From Streptococcus mitis (GTDB lineage Bacteria > Bacillota > Bacilli > Lactobacillales > Streptococcaceae): 64,000 nucleotides of DNA. The stretch is from positions 62,001 through 126,000 of the forward strand of contig NZ_CAMHZQ010000001.1 in the NCBI RefSeq assembly GCF_946190275.1, written 5' to 3'. The notes below the pieces were generated by a model that was not told the DNA's origin, did not search any database, and saw only the letters and a program-made list of their open reading frames with translations. Position numbers and translations under genes: made by a program. Each line of letters starts with the position of its first letter. Position 1 is the first letter of the stretch. Shown one piece after another: positions 1 through 9,179 of this stretch.

Positions 1-1
1 A

Positions 2-484
2 TATCATCAAGTAGAAAAAGACGAAATTGATAATTTAATTGAAGTTGCAAGTGCAACTACTAGTGTTAAACCTAGTTGGACCGGTATAAAACAAGGTCAG
101 AAAATGACAATGTCTGTATCTACAAATAAACTTCGGCCTAAAAGAAATCCAAAAATAGCAGCCGATGCATTAGCTAGAGCTAATTATAAATGCGAAGTAG
201 ATGCTAATGATAGAATATTCTTGAGAAAATCAGGTATAGGCTACACTGAACCACACCATTTAATTCCAATTAGTAAATTCCATGATTTCGACTATGAGAA
301 TTGTAGTTTAGATACTATGGAAAACATTGTATCTCTATGTAGTCATTGTCATAATTTACTGCACTATGGAAGAGACGAAGATAAAACTCCAGTTCTTAAA
401 AAATTATATGAGGAGCGAAAAGCTGCTCTAGCTAAAGTTGGTTTAGATATAACTTTTGCCGAATTAAGAGAATACTACAAATAA
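2..484 (+). CDS. HNH endonuclease, C-terminal part (5' end outside window)
   Basis: The reading frame is open from the first bases of the window, so the gene begins upstream; the internal ATG at 104 has no clear ribosome binding site and is probably not the start. The visible part carries an HNH nuclease core: a Cys after the N-terminal basic stretch (NYKCEV), then EPHHLIPI, an Asn in MENIVSLC, and CSHCHNLLHYG, giving two zinc-type Cys/His clusters around the catalytic histidine. HNH domains of this type cut DNA in restriction and anti-phage proteins. What precedes it cannot be seen; a fused DNA-recognition domain is possible. It faces the PHP-ATPase gene and is followed by a terminator. The base composition is AT-rich, like the rest of this island. 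Confidence 0.7.
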   Translation, partial: YHQVEKDEIDNLIEVASATTSVKPSWTGIKQGQKMTMSVSTNKLRPKRNPKIAADALARANYKCEVDANDRIFLRKSGIGYTEPHHLIPISKFHDFDYENCSLDTMENIVSLCSHCHNLLHYGRDEDKTPVLKKLYEERKAALAKVGLDITFAELREYYK

Positions 485-499
485 TTTTCTTAAAAGAGT

Positions 500-524
500 C
501 TGGGACAATAGTCTCTTTTTTTAT
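500..524 (+). terminator. Terminator after the left-edge HNH gene
   Basis: A short imperfect stem (GGGAC/GTCTC, loop AATA) is followed by a run of seven T on the plus strand, 20 bases past the HNH stop codon. The remaining bases to 640 are AT-rich with no gene visible. Confidence 0.55.
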
Positions 525-640
525 AATTTACTTTACTATCCTTTTTATTACTAAAATCTAAATCAAAATAATTTTTCTAATTAACAACTATTGTAGTAAG
601 AATTTCTTCAAATCAAAAAACTATGGTTCAACTATTTTAA

Positions 641-3154
641 TTAAATAATACTTTTATATATTTTAACTTTATGTTTAAAAGATTCTATTCCACCTTCAAG
701 ATAATTAACAATATATTTTTTTATTTTATCTTCACTTGGATATCCAGAGTTTTCAATCCACCCATGTTCACCATTAGATTTCATTAATATAACTAAATCT
801 GACAATGCATTTGTCACAATTGTAGCATTATGTGTGGCAATAATAATTTGACGATTTGATTTTACATCTCGTAATATACTTACCAAATTATTAAAAATGT
901 ATCTGGAATCTAAGTTATCCTCTGGTTGATCAATTAACAATGGACGATTATCATCAGTTAATTCAGAATATGCGAGAATAAAATCAAGCATTGCAACCAC
1001 TTTTTGACCTAAACTTAAGTTAGTAACATCTTTAAAAATTGCTTTCTTATTTTTATCTGTAACCTTCGAGTTAATATTGAATTCTAAAGAGAGCTTTTCA
1101 CAATTATTATATGTATCCTTCAAGTAGTCTTCTATGCTAAATAGATCTAGATTGTCCCAAATATTGAAAATTTCATCAAAAACATCATGTACATTTGATT
1201 TTTTAACCGCTATTAAAGACAAGTCGGAATAAATTGAATTAGAGTTCCCCTGATTTGCAATTTGAATTATTTGATTCTCATAATAAATTTCCCTGTCATT
1301 CATCATTTTTATAAAATTTATAAATCCTATCTTATCAAAAACAAATGATAAGTAGTCAATAACATCTTCACAGGACAGCATGTACCCCTTGAAAGGCCTT
1401 TTTAAATTTTTTCCTGGTGGGAAAAACCATGTTTCAAAGCGGTCCGGTAAAAGATACTTAAGTTCCTGCTTATAAACAATTTGTAAATTCCCCGTTTGTT
1501 GACTATTAAAATTATCAATAATTGAATTTATAAAATTATATTGTTTACTTAATTTCTCATTAGCAGATTCAATTGCTGGAATTATCTTTTCTATTTTATC
1601 AATTTTTTCGGAGAAGTTATATTCTTTGTTCTTTCTATCCTTGAAAAGTGTACCACGTAGAAAATCATCTATTTTGCCACTACTCGCAGAATTAACTAAT
1701 TCGTTAACAGAATATCTACTATCAAACATTTCATTAAGTAATGATTCTCTCTTTCTTTTTGGTACATTAATAATTTTTTCATCATCTAGAATTTCATAAA
1801 TTAATAAATGATTTTCTATTATCTTTGATTTTATTCTATTTTCATGAAACCAATATTTATCAGTACTTCTTGTTCTAACTTGATATAAATCATAGATGTC
1901 TTCATTCTCCTTTTGTTTAGGGAGATTCAACTCAATTATGTATTGTTTTTCAAGCATTTCATACCATAAATAGACTTTTGAATGTTTAGATAAAAATTCT
2001 AACTTCTGTTTTGAGTCAGCTTTTTGTGAAAGAACAAATTGAATTAATTCTAAAATAGTACTTTTCCCGGTCCCTCTTCCTCCTATAATGCTATTTAATG
2101 AGTCGGAGAACAAAATTTTAAATTTATCATTACTTGACAAAAAAGCCTCTTTATTAGTAGGTAAATACAGACCTCGTATAACTTTTTTTATTTTTTTATT
2201 TGGTTTGTCTAATTTTACTGTAACATCATACTCTGATAAAGATTCTTTCAATTGTTTATAACTTCTCTTACTGAATTTTATCCACATGGGATTAATAGAA
2301 TGGTTTTCAATATAATGTGAATCATTATCCAGAATAAAAAATGGATTAACCTCTTTATTTATTTTTGAAATGTAATTTCTAACATTTGAAATACTGTCTT
2401 TATTTGAAACTCCTATATACTTCAAATATTCTTTCGAAAATAATTTTTTCTTATAAGCATTAGTAAAAAGTTTTCCATCTTTAAATATATCCGAACTGTT
2501 TATATGAGCAAGATAAGTGATAAATTCTTCCTTATTAAAAGTATCAATAACATCTAAACTGGCTTTATATGAACCCTCTTTAATGCCCATAAGATTTTCT
2601 TCTAGCCATTTTTTAACAATTTCACTTTTCTCATTTGGAAAAGCTACAAGAACATGTATTCTATCAGCACATGAAATTTCCACTCCATTTATTACTTCAA
2701 TATACTCCTTACCTTTATTGATATTCAATTCAGATACAATTTTTATAGCTTTTTCCATTTTCTTAATTCCTGAAATTGTATTATGATCAGAAACCACTAT
2801 TGTTGAAATATTTTCTCGATATAAACTCTGAGCAACTACCAAAAATGATATTTGCTCTTTTTCATCTTCAAAACCATTTTTTTGATAGTTATTATAAATA
2901 ATACTATCACCATCTTTTGTTTTAAAATATTCCTCTGGAAAAAGCTTATTATTTTTTACTTCTAAAAGATAATCTTCTATAGCTAGTTTGTTCCATTCTT
3001 TCTCAGATAAATCGTTCCAAACTTTAAACAATCTGTAATCATGGGATACTGGGGTATGGATGTGAAACAATGTTTTACTATATTTCCCACATTTATTTTT
3101 AGTTTTCAGTAATTCATCATATGCCTTTTTTATTTCATTATTTTCTTTTCTCAT
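641..3154 (-). CDS. TrlF-like PHP domain plus ABC-type ATPase
   Basis: An 837-aa protein. The N-terminal half has PHP phosphoesterase motifs: HIHTP at 31-35, SDHN near 122-125, NGVEIS near 157, LAH near 217 and DNDSH near 278, which are metal ligands of this superfamily. The C-terminal half is an SMC/ABC-like ATPase with Walker A GGRGTGKS at about 358-365, an LSLGQK signature, Walker [12 protein letters not shown] and a histidine switch in IIIATHN. PHP-ATPase fusions of this kind (the TrlF family) occur in defence islands and are thought to act on nucleic acid or nucleotide; the substrate is not known to me. The ATG at 3154 is chosen over the TTG at 3160 because GGAG lies 7 bases before it. 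It follows the S24 repressor and ImmA genes on the same strand with a 56-bp gap, so it is probably controlled by them. Confidence 0.7.
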   Translation of the reverse strand: MRKENNEIKKAYDELLKTKNKCGKYSKTLFHIHTPVSHDYRLFKVWNDLSEKEWNKLAIEDYLLEVKNNKLFPEEYFKTKDGDSIIYNNYQKNGFEDEKEQISFLVVAQSLYRENISTIVVSDHNTISGIKKMEKAIKIVSELNINKGKEYIEVINGVEISCADRIHVLVAFPNEKSEIVKKWLEENLMGIKEGSYKASLDVIDTFNKEEFITYLAHINSSDIFKDGKLFTNAYKKKLFSKEYLKYIGVSNKDSISNVRNYISKINKEVNPFFILDNDSHYIENHSINPMWIKFSKRSYKQLKESLSEYDVTVKLDKPNKKIKKVIRGLYLPTNKEAFLSSNDKFKILFSDSLNSIIGGRGTGKSTILELIQFVLSQKADSKQKLEFLSKHSKVYLWYEMLEKQYIIELNLPKQKENEDIYDLYQVRTRSTDKYWFHENRIKSKIIENHLLIYEILDDEKIINVPKRKRESLLNEMFDSRYSVNELVNSASSGKIDDFLRGTLFKDRKNKEYNFSEKIDKIEKIIPAIESANEKLSKQYNFINSIIDNFNSQQTGNLQIVYKQELKYLLPDRFETWFFPPGKNLKRPFKGYMLSCEDVIDYLSFVFDKIGFINFIKMMNDREIYYENQIIQIANQGNSNSIYSDLSLIAVKKSNVHDVFDEIFNIWDNLDLFSIEDYLKDTYNNCEKLSLEFNINSKVTDKNKKAIFKDVTNLSLGQKVVAMLDFILAYSELTDDNRPLLIDQPEDNLDSRYIFNNLVSILRDVKSNRQIIIATHNATIVTNALSDLVILMKSNGEHGWIENSGYPSEDKIKKYIVNYLEGGIESFKHKVKIYKSII

Positions 3155-3210
3155 TTTCAATCTCCATAAACAAAAAAGTACACTATTATTATTTTACATT
3201 AATAATATTA

Positions 3211-3894
3211 CTATTCAACAGGTAAGAAATTCCCAACAATAATACCTACAATTCTAGAATCTTCATCATACGAAAGAAAAATATCTCGATATTTTGGATT
3301 GATAGAAACTAACCGTAAACCCCGTTCTTCCTGGTAAACTCTTTTAATGTATGTCTGAGTATTACAGACTACTGCATATACTGCACCATCATAATCAAAC
3401 CCTGTTTCACGAATGAGAGCCACAGAACCATTTTGATATTTGGGTTCCATTGAATCGCCAGATAACCATGAAGCAAAGTCACGGGCTAGTTCTTCATCAA
3501 AATAGACAGTGTCATAGTTTTGATCATTATAAACCGACGAACCGATACCAGCAGACATTTTTTCGTAAACATAGTATTCATATAGCTTCTCTGATATCGA
3601 AACAAGATTCTTACATTGTTCTTTTTGAACTAAGGTTCTGACATAACTAAGTGCTTGATCCTTACCTTGCTTTGATAACATATTATACAGTCGGACAATT
3701 TCAACCTCTGTAAAATAACCTTTTGTAGTATTTAGAATCTGCTCTAACCTCTCTACTTTTTCTCTAGACGGTTTTTTTACTCCTCGTTCCCATGCAGAAT
3801 AGGCTTGATAGGTAATACCTAATTGATCCGCGATATCTTTTTGAGTTAGTTTTAGCTCTTTTCTACGAGCTTTTAGTTTTTCTGGTTGATACAT
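3211..3894 (-). CDS. CI/LexA-like repressor (HTH-XRE plus S24 peptidase)
   Basis: A 227-aa repressor. Residues 5-60 form an XRE helix-turn-helix (TQKDIADQLGI, then AYSAWERG). The C-terminal half is an S24 self-cleaving peptidase with catalytic Ser148 in SGDSMEP, Lys184 in YIKRV, and a likely Ala115-Gly116 cleavage site. Such repressors are inactivated by RecA-stimulated autocleavage or by a partner ImmA protease. The ATG at 3894 is preferred because GAGGA sits 5 bases before it; a GTG at 3906 in frame overlaps the upstream gene. It lies between immA and the PHP-ATPase gene in one transcription direction. A near-palindrome upstream of immA (4796-4813) is a candidate operator, so autoregulation of the three-gene unit is likely. 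Confidence 0.8.
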   Translation of the reverse strand: MYQPEKLKARRKELKLTQKDIADQLGITYQAYSAWERGVKKPSREKVERLEQILNTTKGYFTEVEIVRLYNMLSKQGKDQALSYVRTLVQKEQCKNLVSISEKLYEYYVYEKMSAGIGSSVYNDQNYDTVYFDEELARDFASWLSGDSMEPKYQNGSVALIRETGFDYDGAVYAVVCNTQTYIKRVYQEERGLRLVSINPKYRDIFLSYDEDSRIVGIIVGNFLPVE

Positions 3895-3902
3895 CGTTTT
3901 CC

Positions 3903-4763
3903 TCACATTAATAGTAATTTCAATTCAGCTTTTTGTTTTGCCTCTTTGTCTGTTAGCTTATTTTTATCCCAAACATAAGCTATAGATTTTCCTTTATCAT
4001 AGATGAGCCATACTTTTAAATTGTCACGGCTAGCCTTTATTGTTTTCCAATTCTCTTGATTCAGAAGTTCAGGATACTCATGACTAGTAACAAAGCCTCG
4101 TTGGTTTAAAGGTTGCTCTATCTTATTGATTAGAGAAGTCTGGTAGTTGTTAGATTCCTTTATAATCCGTTCTTTGATACTATGGAATAAAAGTAGTAAT
4201 GGAGCATTTTGTCCATCGATATAAGCCTCGATAGCCTGCTTAATGCAATCTTCTTTTCCAGAATAATATTCTCGTAAGAAATCTAAAAGACGAAAAAACA
4301 GTGCTTGCTTTGAAACATTCAGACTATTCTGAATGTGTTGAAAGGTATCGCAACTATAATAAATCTTTGACAACAAAACAATGTCAGTCATTAATACTAC
4401 AGCAGAGAAAATATTCGCTTCTCGCTCTAGTAGGTTCTCCTGATTATCAATAGATTCAGTAAAATAAGTGCCTTCATGCTTAAGGATGAAGTGTCCTAAT
4501 TCATGACATAGGGTGAAATTTTGCTTCACAATGGGGTTATCTTTCTCATAGGAAAAACTAATTCCTAATTCATCAATGACAGTTAATCCTTCAATCTTAT
4601 GATTTGAGAAGTGATGACTAATCACTTGAATTTGATATTCATGAATACAATGTTGAAAGAAGTAGTTAAAATTATAATTTAGTAACGAAATATCATGATC
4701 CTTCATGTACTGGTATAACACATGTTTTGTAGACTTACTTATTCTTGTATACAATTCATCCAA
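3903..4763 (-). CDS. ImmA/IrrE-family metallopeptidase
   Basis: A 286-aa protein with the zinc protease signature HELGH at 87-91 and downstream Glu residues (LLEREAN, about 111-117) in the position of the third ligand. ImmA-type proteases cleave the partner phage or ICE repressor after a DNA-damage or signalling cue and switch on the controlled genes. Here the partner is evidently the S24 repressor 8 bases downstream. The last 150 residues do not match anything I recognise and may be a sensor region. It is the first gene of the unit immA-repressor-PHP ATPase. A GGAGG lies 12-13 bases before the ATG, a rather long spacing. Confidence 0.78.
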   Translation of the reverse strand: MDELYTRISKSTKHVLYQYMKDHDISLLNYNFNYFFQHCIHEYQIQVISHHFSNHKIEGLTVIDELGISFSYEKDNPIVKQNFTLCHELGHFILKHEGTYFTESIDNQENLLEREANIFSAVVLMTDIVLLSKIYYSCDTFQHIQNSLNVSKQALFFRLLDFLREYYSGKEDCIKQAIEAYIDGQNAPLLLLFHSIKERIIKESNNYQTSLINKIEQPLNQRGFVTSHEYPELLNQENWKTIKASRDNLKVWLIYDKGKSIAYVWDKNKLTDKEAKQKAELKLLLM

Positions 4764-4781
4764 AGAATGATACCTCCTTTA

Positions 4782-4813
4782 AGTATAAATTACAAAACTA
4801 AATCAATTTGGTT
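4782..4813 (-). promoter_or_regulatory. Candidate promoter and operator of the immA-repressor-ATPase unit
   Basis: On the minus strand a TATACT -10 (4782-4787) lies 18 bases before the immA start codon. An 18-bp palindrome with one mismatched pair (AACCAAAT-TG-ATTTAGTT, 4796-4813) covers where the -35 box should be, the usual place for a repressor operator. No good -35 hexamer is visible. Confidence 0.4.
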
Positions 4814-4825
4814 GAGTTTATTATA

Positions 4826-4849
4826 TAAAAAAAGTGGACAAATGTCCAC
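4826..4849 (-). terminator. Terminator between the ATPase/HNH pair and immA
   Basis: Perfect 6-bp stem GTGGAC/GTCCAC with a 4-base loop (4834-4849), followed on the minus strand by a T-run. It separates transcription of the Septu-like pair from the immA unit. Confidence 0.75.
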
Positions 4850-4882
4850 CTAGTTTTAAAAAGATTTATTCTGTTGTGACTT

Positions 4883-6067
4883 CTATTCAAGGATATTAGA
4901 AATATTCTCCCCAAAAGTTTCGAAACTTTTATTAGTTTCAAGATAGTATTTTAGAATAGCTTCAATTATATCTTTTTTATTCGAGTCAACATCTTTGTAC
5001 AAATTAGGAAAGCTGAAATCTACTGAATATTTTTTTAAGTGATAAAAATATTTTTTTATATCCGTTTCATTACTTAACACAAACTCAATTAATTTATTTT
5101 GATTAGTTACAGATTTAAATTCTGTAAAAAAGTCATTATTTTCAAATACCAGTTCATTGGGATTATAACGTAGTCGGTTAATATCACTTCTGAAGCATTC
5201 TAGAACGTTTTGGTCTCTTTGACAATAATTTATTAATTTATCACAAATTTGAAAGCCGAAATAATTTTGATCTATCCAATAAAAACTATCACTTTTCTCA
5301 TATTCCATATTAACTCTGTATGATTCCTTTAAATTGTTTAAATAACAATTTAGTAATGTCCTTCTAAAAATTTCAGGACTATTGGATAAGGTTGAAATGA
5401 TTTTTTGATACTCTAACTTTAAGCGATGATTATAAGTCTTTTCAAGATTATAGATGTCTATAAAATTTTCAATTCTTTTATCGAAACAACTTTGAGAAAA
5501 AGAAAAATTAATTCTTGGAGAAATCCCTCCTCTTTCTTCCACTAAAACAACTTCAAAATATTCTTCAATTCGAAAATCTTCCGCATACGGATTAATCTCG
5601 CTATTATTTGCATTATCAGATTTTACTTGATGTTTTGGAGTGTTACATTCTACACAACATTTAATTAAATTAATAGGTAAGATAGCAAAACGAAAATCTC
5701 CTTTACTTCCTTTAGGAATAATGTGTTCCAATGTTACTTTTGTCGAAAGAACGCCCTCGCAAATCGGACATATCTCAGTATTATTAACATTCTTTACTGT
5801 GGGAAATGAAATAAATACTTCTTTTTCTTCTTTTCGAATATAATTTGTGTATAAATCTTTTGCCTTATCATAATCAAAAAAAGCAGGTTGATTCAAATTT
5901 TCAATATCTATGACATATAATCTTGAATTAATTTTCTCTTGATATTCTTTATCTAAGTCATTCAGGTACAATTCCAGTATTTGTTTATCTGGCTCTTCTA
6001 TAGAACTTGGCAAAACTTCGATTATTTTATCAATAGTAGGTAGATTGTCTATACTAACTTTTCTCAA
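4883..6067 (-). CDS. HNH nuclease of a Septu-like pair (PtuB-like)
   Basis: A 394-aa protein with an HNH domain near its N terminus: CPIC at 100-103, LEHIIPKG with catalytic His115, PINLI with Asn133, and KCCVECN at 136-142. This layout (two CxxC clusters flanking EHIIPK) resembles the HNH proteins that pair with an ATPase in Septu-type anti-phage systems and some retrons. The 250-residue C-terminal region is not recognised and makes it longer than I expect for PtuB. The start is a TTG at 6067, 2 bases after the ATPase stop, with its ribosome binding site (GAGG) inside the end of the ATPase gene; this implies coupled translation and a fixed ratio of the two products. No reverse transcriptase is nearby. 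Confidence 0.65.
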   Translation of the reverse strand: MRKVSIDNLPTIDKIIEVLPSSIEEPDKQILELYLNDLDKEYQEKINSRLYVIDIENLNQPAFFDYDKAKDLYTNYIRKEEKEVFISFPTVKNVNNTEICPICEGVLSTKVTLEHIIPKGSKGDFRFAILPINLIKCCVECNTPKHQVKSDNANNSEINPYAEDFRIEEYFEVVLVEERGGISPRINFSFSQSCFDKRIENFIDIYNLEKTYNHRLKLEYQKIISTLSNSPEIFRRTLLNCYLNNLKESYRVNMEYEKSDSFYWIDQNYFGFQICDKLINYCQRDQNVLECFRSDINRLRYNPNELVFENNDFFTEFKSVTNQNKLIEFVLSNETDIKKYFYHLKKYSVDFSFPNLYKDVDSNKKDIIEAILKYYLETNKSFETFGENISNILE

Positions 6068-6069
6068 AT

Positions 6070-8205
6070 TTAATCATCCTCTTCTAACTCATACTCCAAT
6101 ACCTCATATTTAAGGAGCAGATATTTTAAATAAGCTTCATCGCCTAAATAAGGAATATCAGTCTTAAATAATAAGGGATTTTTTTTACGTTCCGGATCTT
6201 TTACTCTTTCTATAAGCAAGCTATTATATCCTGTATTTTGTAGCTCTACACCGTATATATTTTTATATAAAGCATCCAAATTTTGCCCATAAGTCTTATA
6301 AATAATTGATGATATGTTATGATTCGAATCCAACTTATATACATTACAATGAGGAATTTCTTGAATAACTACAGGCGAATGTGTTGCAACTAAACAAAAA
6401 GCTCCTACTTTATTAACTATTTCAGAAACAGCCCTAATGAAAGACTTAATCATAGGTGGGTGCATAAAAGTTTCAGGTTCATCAAATATTACCAAACTTC
6501 CTTGATTAGCACAAAAAACTAGTTTAGTTAAATACAGTAAAATAGTAGCTTGACCCGAACTTAGTTTGCTAATCTTTTCGAAATCGGATAATTCAATGGT
6601 TCTATCACAAAAAGCGGCTCTTATATCCTGTGCCCACGGTTCAAAAGAAAAATAGCATAAAGCTTTTTCCCATAATTCAAGTTTTTCTTCAGATGCAATC
6701 AAGTCAAGAATTAGAGACTGAATGTACCAACGAAAACTATCTCCAATATTAATTTCATGAATTTTATTTTTTAATAATTGATTTTTATCGTCAAGTAATT
6801 GCCTTCCCTCGTTATTTCTGTATTTTTCGACAAAAGAGTTTTTAATTTCCTCTAATTCCAATGAAGCTAATTTATCTATTACAGTTTCTATTAAGGGGTT
6901 CTTAACAGATACAAAGCCTACTTTTTCGTAAAGAATGTTACCTTCTTCATCTAGATACTTGTCAGTTAATTTTATATTATTAACTTCAATTTCATTATCA
7001 AATGGACTTAGCGAAAAATGAATTATCTGAGAAAAATTATTATCATTGTTAACGTGCCTTTTAATAATCTCTTCTAATTTGTAAGATTTACCACTCCCAT
7101 TCCCCCCAACTATTCCATAAACATTCATTGGTAAATATGATTTTTTTCTCTTATGAAAAATTAATTTGCCCTTAGAAACTATATCTTCATTGAATTCATA
7201 TTCTATCTTATCAATTTTGTCATCAATTGAACGTTTAATTATAAATTTAGAATATTCAGTATCCGTTTCATTTAGATCAGTTCCCGATAATGTCAAAGGA
7301 TGAAATACATCTTTAATTTCTTTTATCGACGTAGATCTTAGGAAAGAACTATTAAAAAAATTATGTGCTTTTCCTTGTACTGGTCTTATCCTTTTAGATT
7401 TAGCTTCGAGATCTTCATAGTCAGCATAATATTGGGCAAAATCATTTAGTTCATTTAAATCAAATGCTAAATCATTCGTCATAGCAAACCATTCTTTTCT
7501 AACATCATATGTTAAGTATTTCTTTAAAAATTTATAATAAGTAATATTACCTATCGAACAAATTTCATTTTTTGGTTTTGCTCTGCTTCCTAATAGATAT
7601 TCTTTTATTTCGTTAGTCAGAGGGTTAATACGGAATGATATTGTTTTCCCCCATATGTAAATAACCATAATTTGCTGATAACCATAGTCATTCCATTGAT
7701 CAAATCCAATATCTATATTCTGTATAAAATCGTCCAATTTTTTGAAACTAACTACATTTTCTATAATTTCAAAGCTACTAGTTTCAATGGCTGAAATTCT
7801 AACAAAATGAAATGTGAGAAACTCTTTGTTAATAGAAAAATAATAACACTTTTCATCTACATAACCATTAAAATCATCTAACTTCTCAATATCTGTAAAA
7901 TCGTATAACATGTCAGTATCTGTAAAACTAACATACTTATCGGTTATTTCCGTAATCATAATATAGTCTGTTAGTTTTTTAACCAATTTATCAGCACTAC
8001 TTGTTAATTTCTTATTTTTTAAAGTTTCAATTTGACTAATCAATAGAATTTTTTTATTACCATGCCAATTTTCACTAGAATACGCTAGAAAACTATAATC
8101 AACAAACAACTTATCCTTTTCTTGCGAAAATTTAAAGTCCTGTTCAAACCAAGTAATCTCATGATATTCTTTTTTTATACCTTCAATTATTTCTGCAGTA
8201 TTCAT
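6070..8205 (-). CDS. AAA/ABC-type ATPase of a Septu-like pair (PtuA-like)
   Basis: A 711-aa ATPase. About 360 residues of unrecognised sequence precede Walker A (GGNGSGKS, about 367-374). Then come a signature-like LSSGQATILLYL, Walker B LVIFDEPETFMHPP and ATHSP, the core of OLD/RecF-like ATPases used in Septu, Gabija-like and related defence systems. The ATG at 8205 has GAGGA 8 bases upstream; the TTG five codons earlier overlaps that site. It is translationally coupled to the downstream HNH gene. The long N-terminal domain may be a sensor. A Septu-type call rests on the ATPase plus HNH pairing, not on full-length similarity. Confidence 0.65.
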   Translation of the reverse strand: MNTAEIIEGIKKEYHEITWFEQDFKFSQEKDKLFVDYSFLAYSSENWHGNKKILLISQIETLKNKKLTSSADKLVKKLTDYIMITEITDKYVSFTDTDMLYDFTDIEKLDDFNGYVDEKCYYFSINKEFLTFHFVRISAIETSSFEIIENVVSFKKLDDFIQNIDIGFDQWNDYGYQQIMVIYIWGKTISFRINPLTNEIKEYLLGSRAKPKNEICSIGNITYYKFLKKYLTYDVRKEWFAMTNDLAFDLNELNDFAQYYADYEDLEAKSKRIRPVQGKAHNFFNSSFLRSTSIKEIKDVFHPLTLSGTDLNETDTEYSKFIIKRSIDDKIDKIEYEFNEDIVSKGKLIFHKRKKSYLPMNVYGIVGGNGSGKSYKLEEIIKRHVNNDNNFSQIIHFSLSPFDNEIEVNNIKLTDKYLDEEGNILYEKVGFVSVKNPLIETVIDKLASLELEEIKNSFVEKYRNNEGRQLLDDKNQLLKNKIHEINIGDSFRWYIQSLILDLIASEEKLELWEKALCYFSFEPWAQDIRAAFCDRTIELSDFEKISKLSSGQATILLYLTKLVFCANQGSLVIFDEPETFMHPPMIKSFIRAVSEIVNKVGAFCLVATHSPVVIQEIPHCNVYKLDSNHNISSIIYKTYGQNLDALYKNIYGVELQNTGYNSLLIERVKDPERKKNPLLFKTDIPYLGDEAYLKYLLLKYEVLEYELEEDD

Positions 8206-8264
8206 AAAATCTATCCTCAAAAAAAGTATTAAATCCTCTATAAGTCATTAAATATGTTAATTTT

Positions 8265-8615
8265 TTAATTCTTTATTTTGCTCTTACTAAATAATTTTTT
8301 TCTTTCTTCCATAAATTCAATCAACTCCTTCTTAAAGATTTTCTTCTCTTCCTCTGTTAATCCCTTTGAATTCATACGGAAAAGCAATTCAATATTGTCT
8401 AATTCATCTGATTTTTCTTCTGAGTTGCCAAGCAAATAATCAACGGTCACATTTAAAACTTGTGCAATTTTAACGAGATTTTCCTGTGTTGGTTTTTTAG
8501 CTCCACGTTCCCATGAAGCGTAAGCAGGTTGCGAAATTCCTAGTTTTTCAGCCACTTCAACTTGAGTAAAGTTCGCCTTTTTTCTTAGTTCTTTCAAGCG
8601 TTCCGAAAATTCCAT
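8265..8615 (-). CDS. XRE-family transcriptional regulator
   Basis: A 116-aa protein with an XRE helix-turn-helix at residues 5-60 (FTQVEVAEKLGISQPAYASWERG), followed by a charged C-terminal tail that could mediate dimerisation. It lacks an S24 peptidase domain. It is the first gene of the minus-strand block and lies 59 bases from the Septu-like ATPase, so it may be co-transcribed with that pair. It faces the plus-strand remnant genes across a region with a cluster of GGTTATAT inverted repeats. That is the layout of an element master repressor binding a divergent control region. RBS GAGG lies 7 bases before the ATG. Confidence 0.8.
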   Translation of the reverse strand: MEFSERLKELRKKANFTQVEVAEKLGISQPAYASWERGAKKPTQENLVKIAQVLNVTVDYLLGNSEEKSDELDNIELLFRMNSKGLTEEEKKIFKKELIEFMEERKKLFSKSKIKN

Positions 8616-8673
8616 TTTTAAGCCTCTAAAAATTTTTAAAATTTTTTTTAAAAACCTCTTGAAGATATAAGCT

Positions 8674-8709
8674 TTGGTTATATAACGTAAATATAACCAA
8701 TGGTTATAT
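8674..8709. promoter_or_regulatory. Operator-like GGTTATAT inverted repeats
   Basis: TTGGTTATAT (8674-8683) and ATATAACCAA (8691-8700) form a perfect 10-bp inverted repeat with a 7-base spacer. A third half-site, GGTTATAT (8702-8709), makes a second palindrome with the middle arm. They sit 59 bases upstream of the XRE gene, so they are its likely operators. Confidence 0.6.
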
Positions 8710-9179
8710 CGGTTTTAAAAATAATAATGCTAACTTTTAGCATCACGATCTTTGAAAATTAAATAAAAAGTGCGTCTGACAACCAGAAGACTGATTGCCA
8801 AAACTACACTAAACTTCGTACCCTTATTGTAAACGCTTTGGAAAGAAAAGTCAAGTCTATTTGATGGTTGAAGTGAAGATTTAAAACATTTTTGTGGACT
8901 TCCACGCATTTCGGACTTTCGCACTTTTCCGAATAGTAAAGTGAACTTGCTTCGCCAAAGAATCTTAAGGGTATGACAATGACTACCTGATGAGATTGGC
9001 TGGGAAAGCGATGGTAATTGATGCAAAGCACCTTGCTAAACGTTGCCACCGTGAAGGAGGAAGCCTTCAACCAAATAACTTTTCTCTACTGCTTTCTATC
9101 TAATTTACTAGATAGATTTACTCTAGCTACTAAGTCCATTTTCTTAGTAGCTTTTTACTTTTACAATAAAGGAGAACAT
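8710..9179. other. Non-coding control region of the decayed element
   Basis: No convincing gene. It holds several hairpins: GTGGA/TCCAC at 8894-8905, TTCGGA/TCCGAA around 8910-8933, TCTATCTA/TAGATAGA (9095-9102/9109-9116) and a 10-bp stem AGCTACTAAG/CTTAGTAGCT (9125-9134/9143-9152) followed by T-rich sequence, which looks like a terminator or attenuator before the next reading frame. A role in replication or transfer of the original element is possible but not shown. Confidence 0.4.

Noticed and set aside
50-110. ATG at 104 as the start of the left HNH gene
   Set aside because: The frame is open upstream to the window edge and the ATG lacks a clear ribosome binding site.
4883-8205. Retron of the ATPase plus HNH type
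   Set aside because: No reverse transcriptase gene and no msr/msd-like structured RNA were found next to the pair.
8730-9070. Two minus-strand open frames of about 90 codons in the remnant control region
   Set aside because: No ribosome binding site, no conserved features, and they overlap each other in different frames and lie across hairpins.
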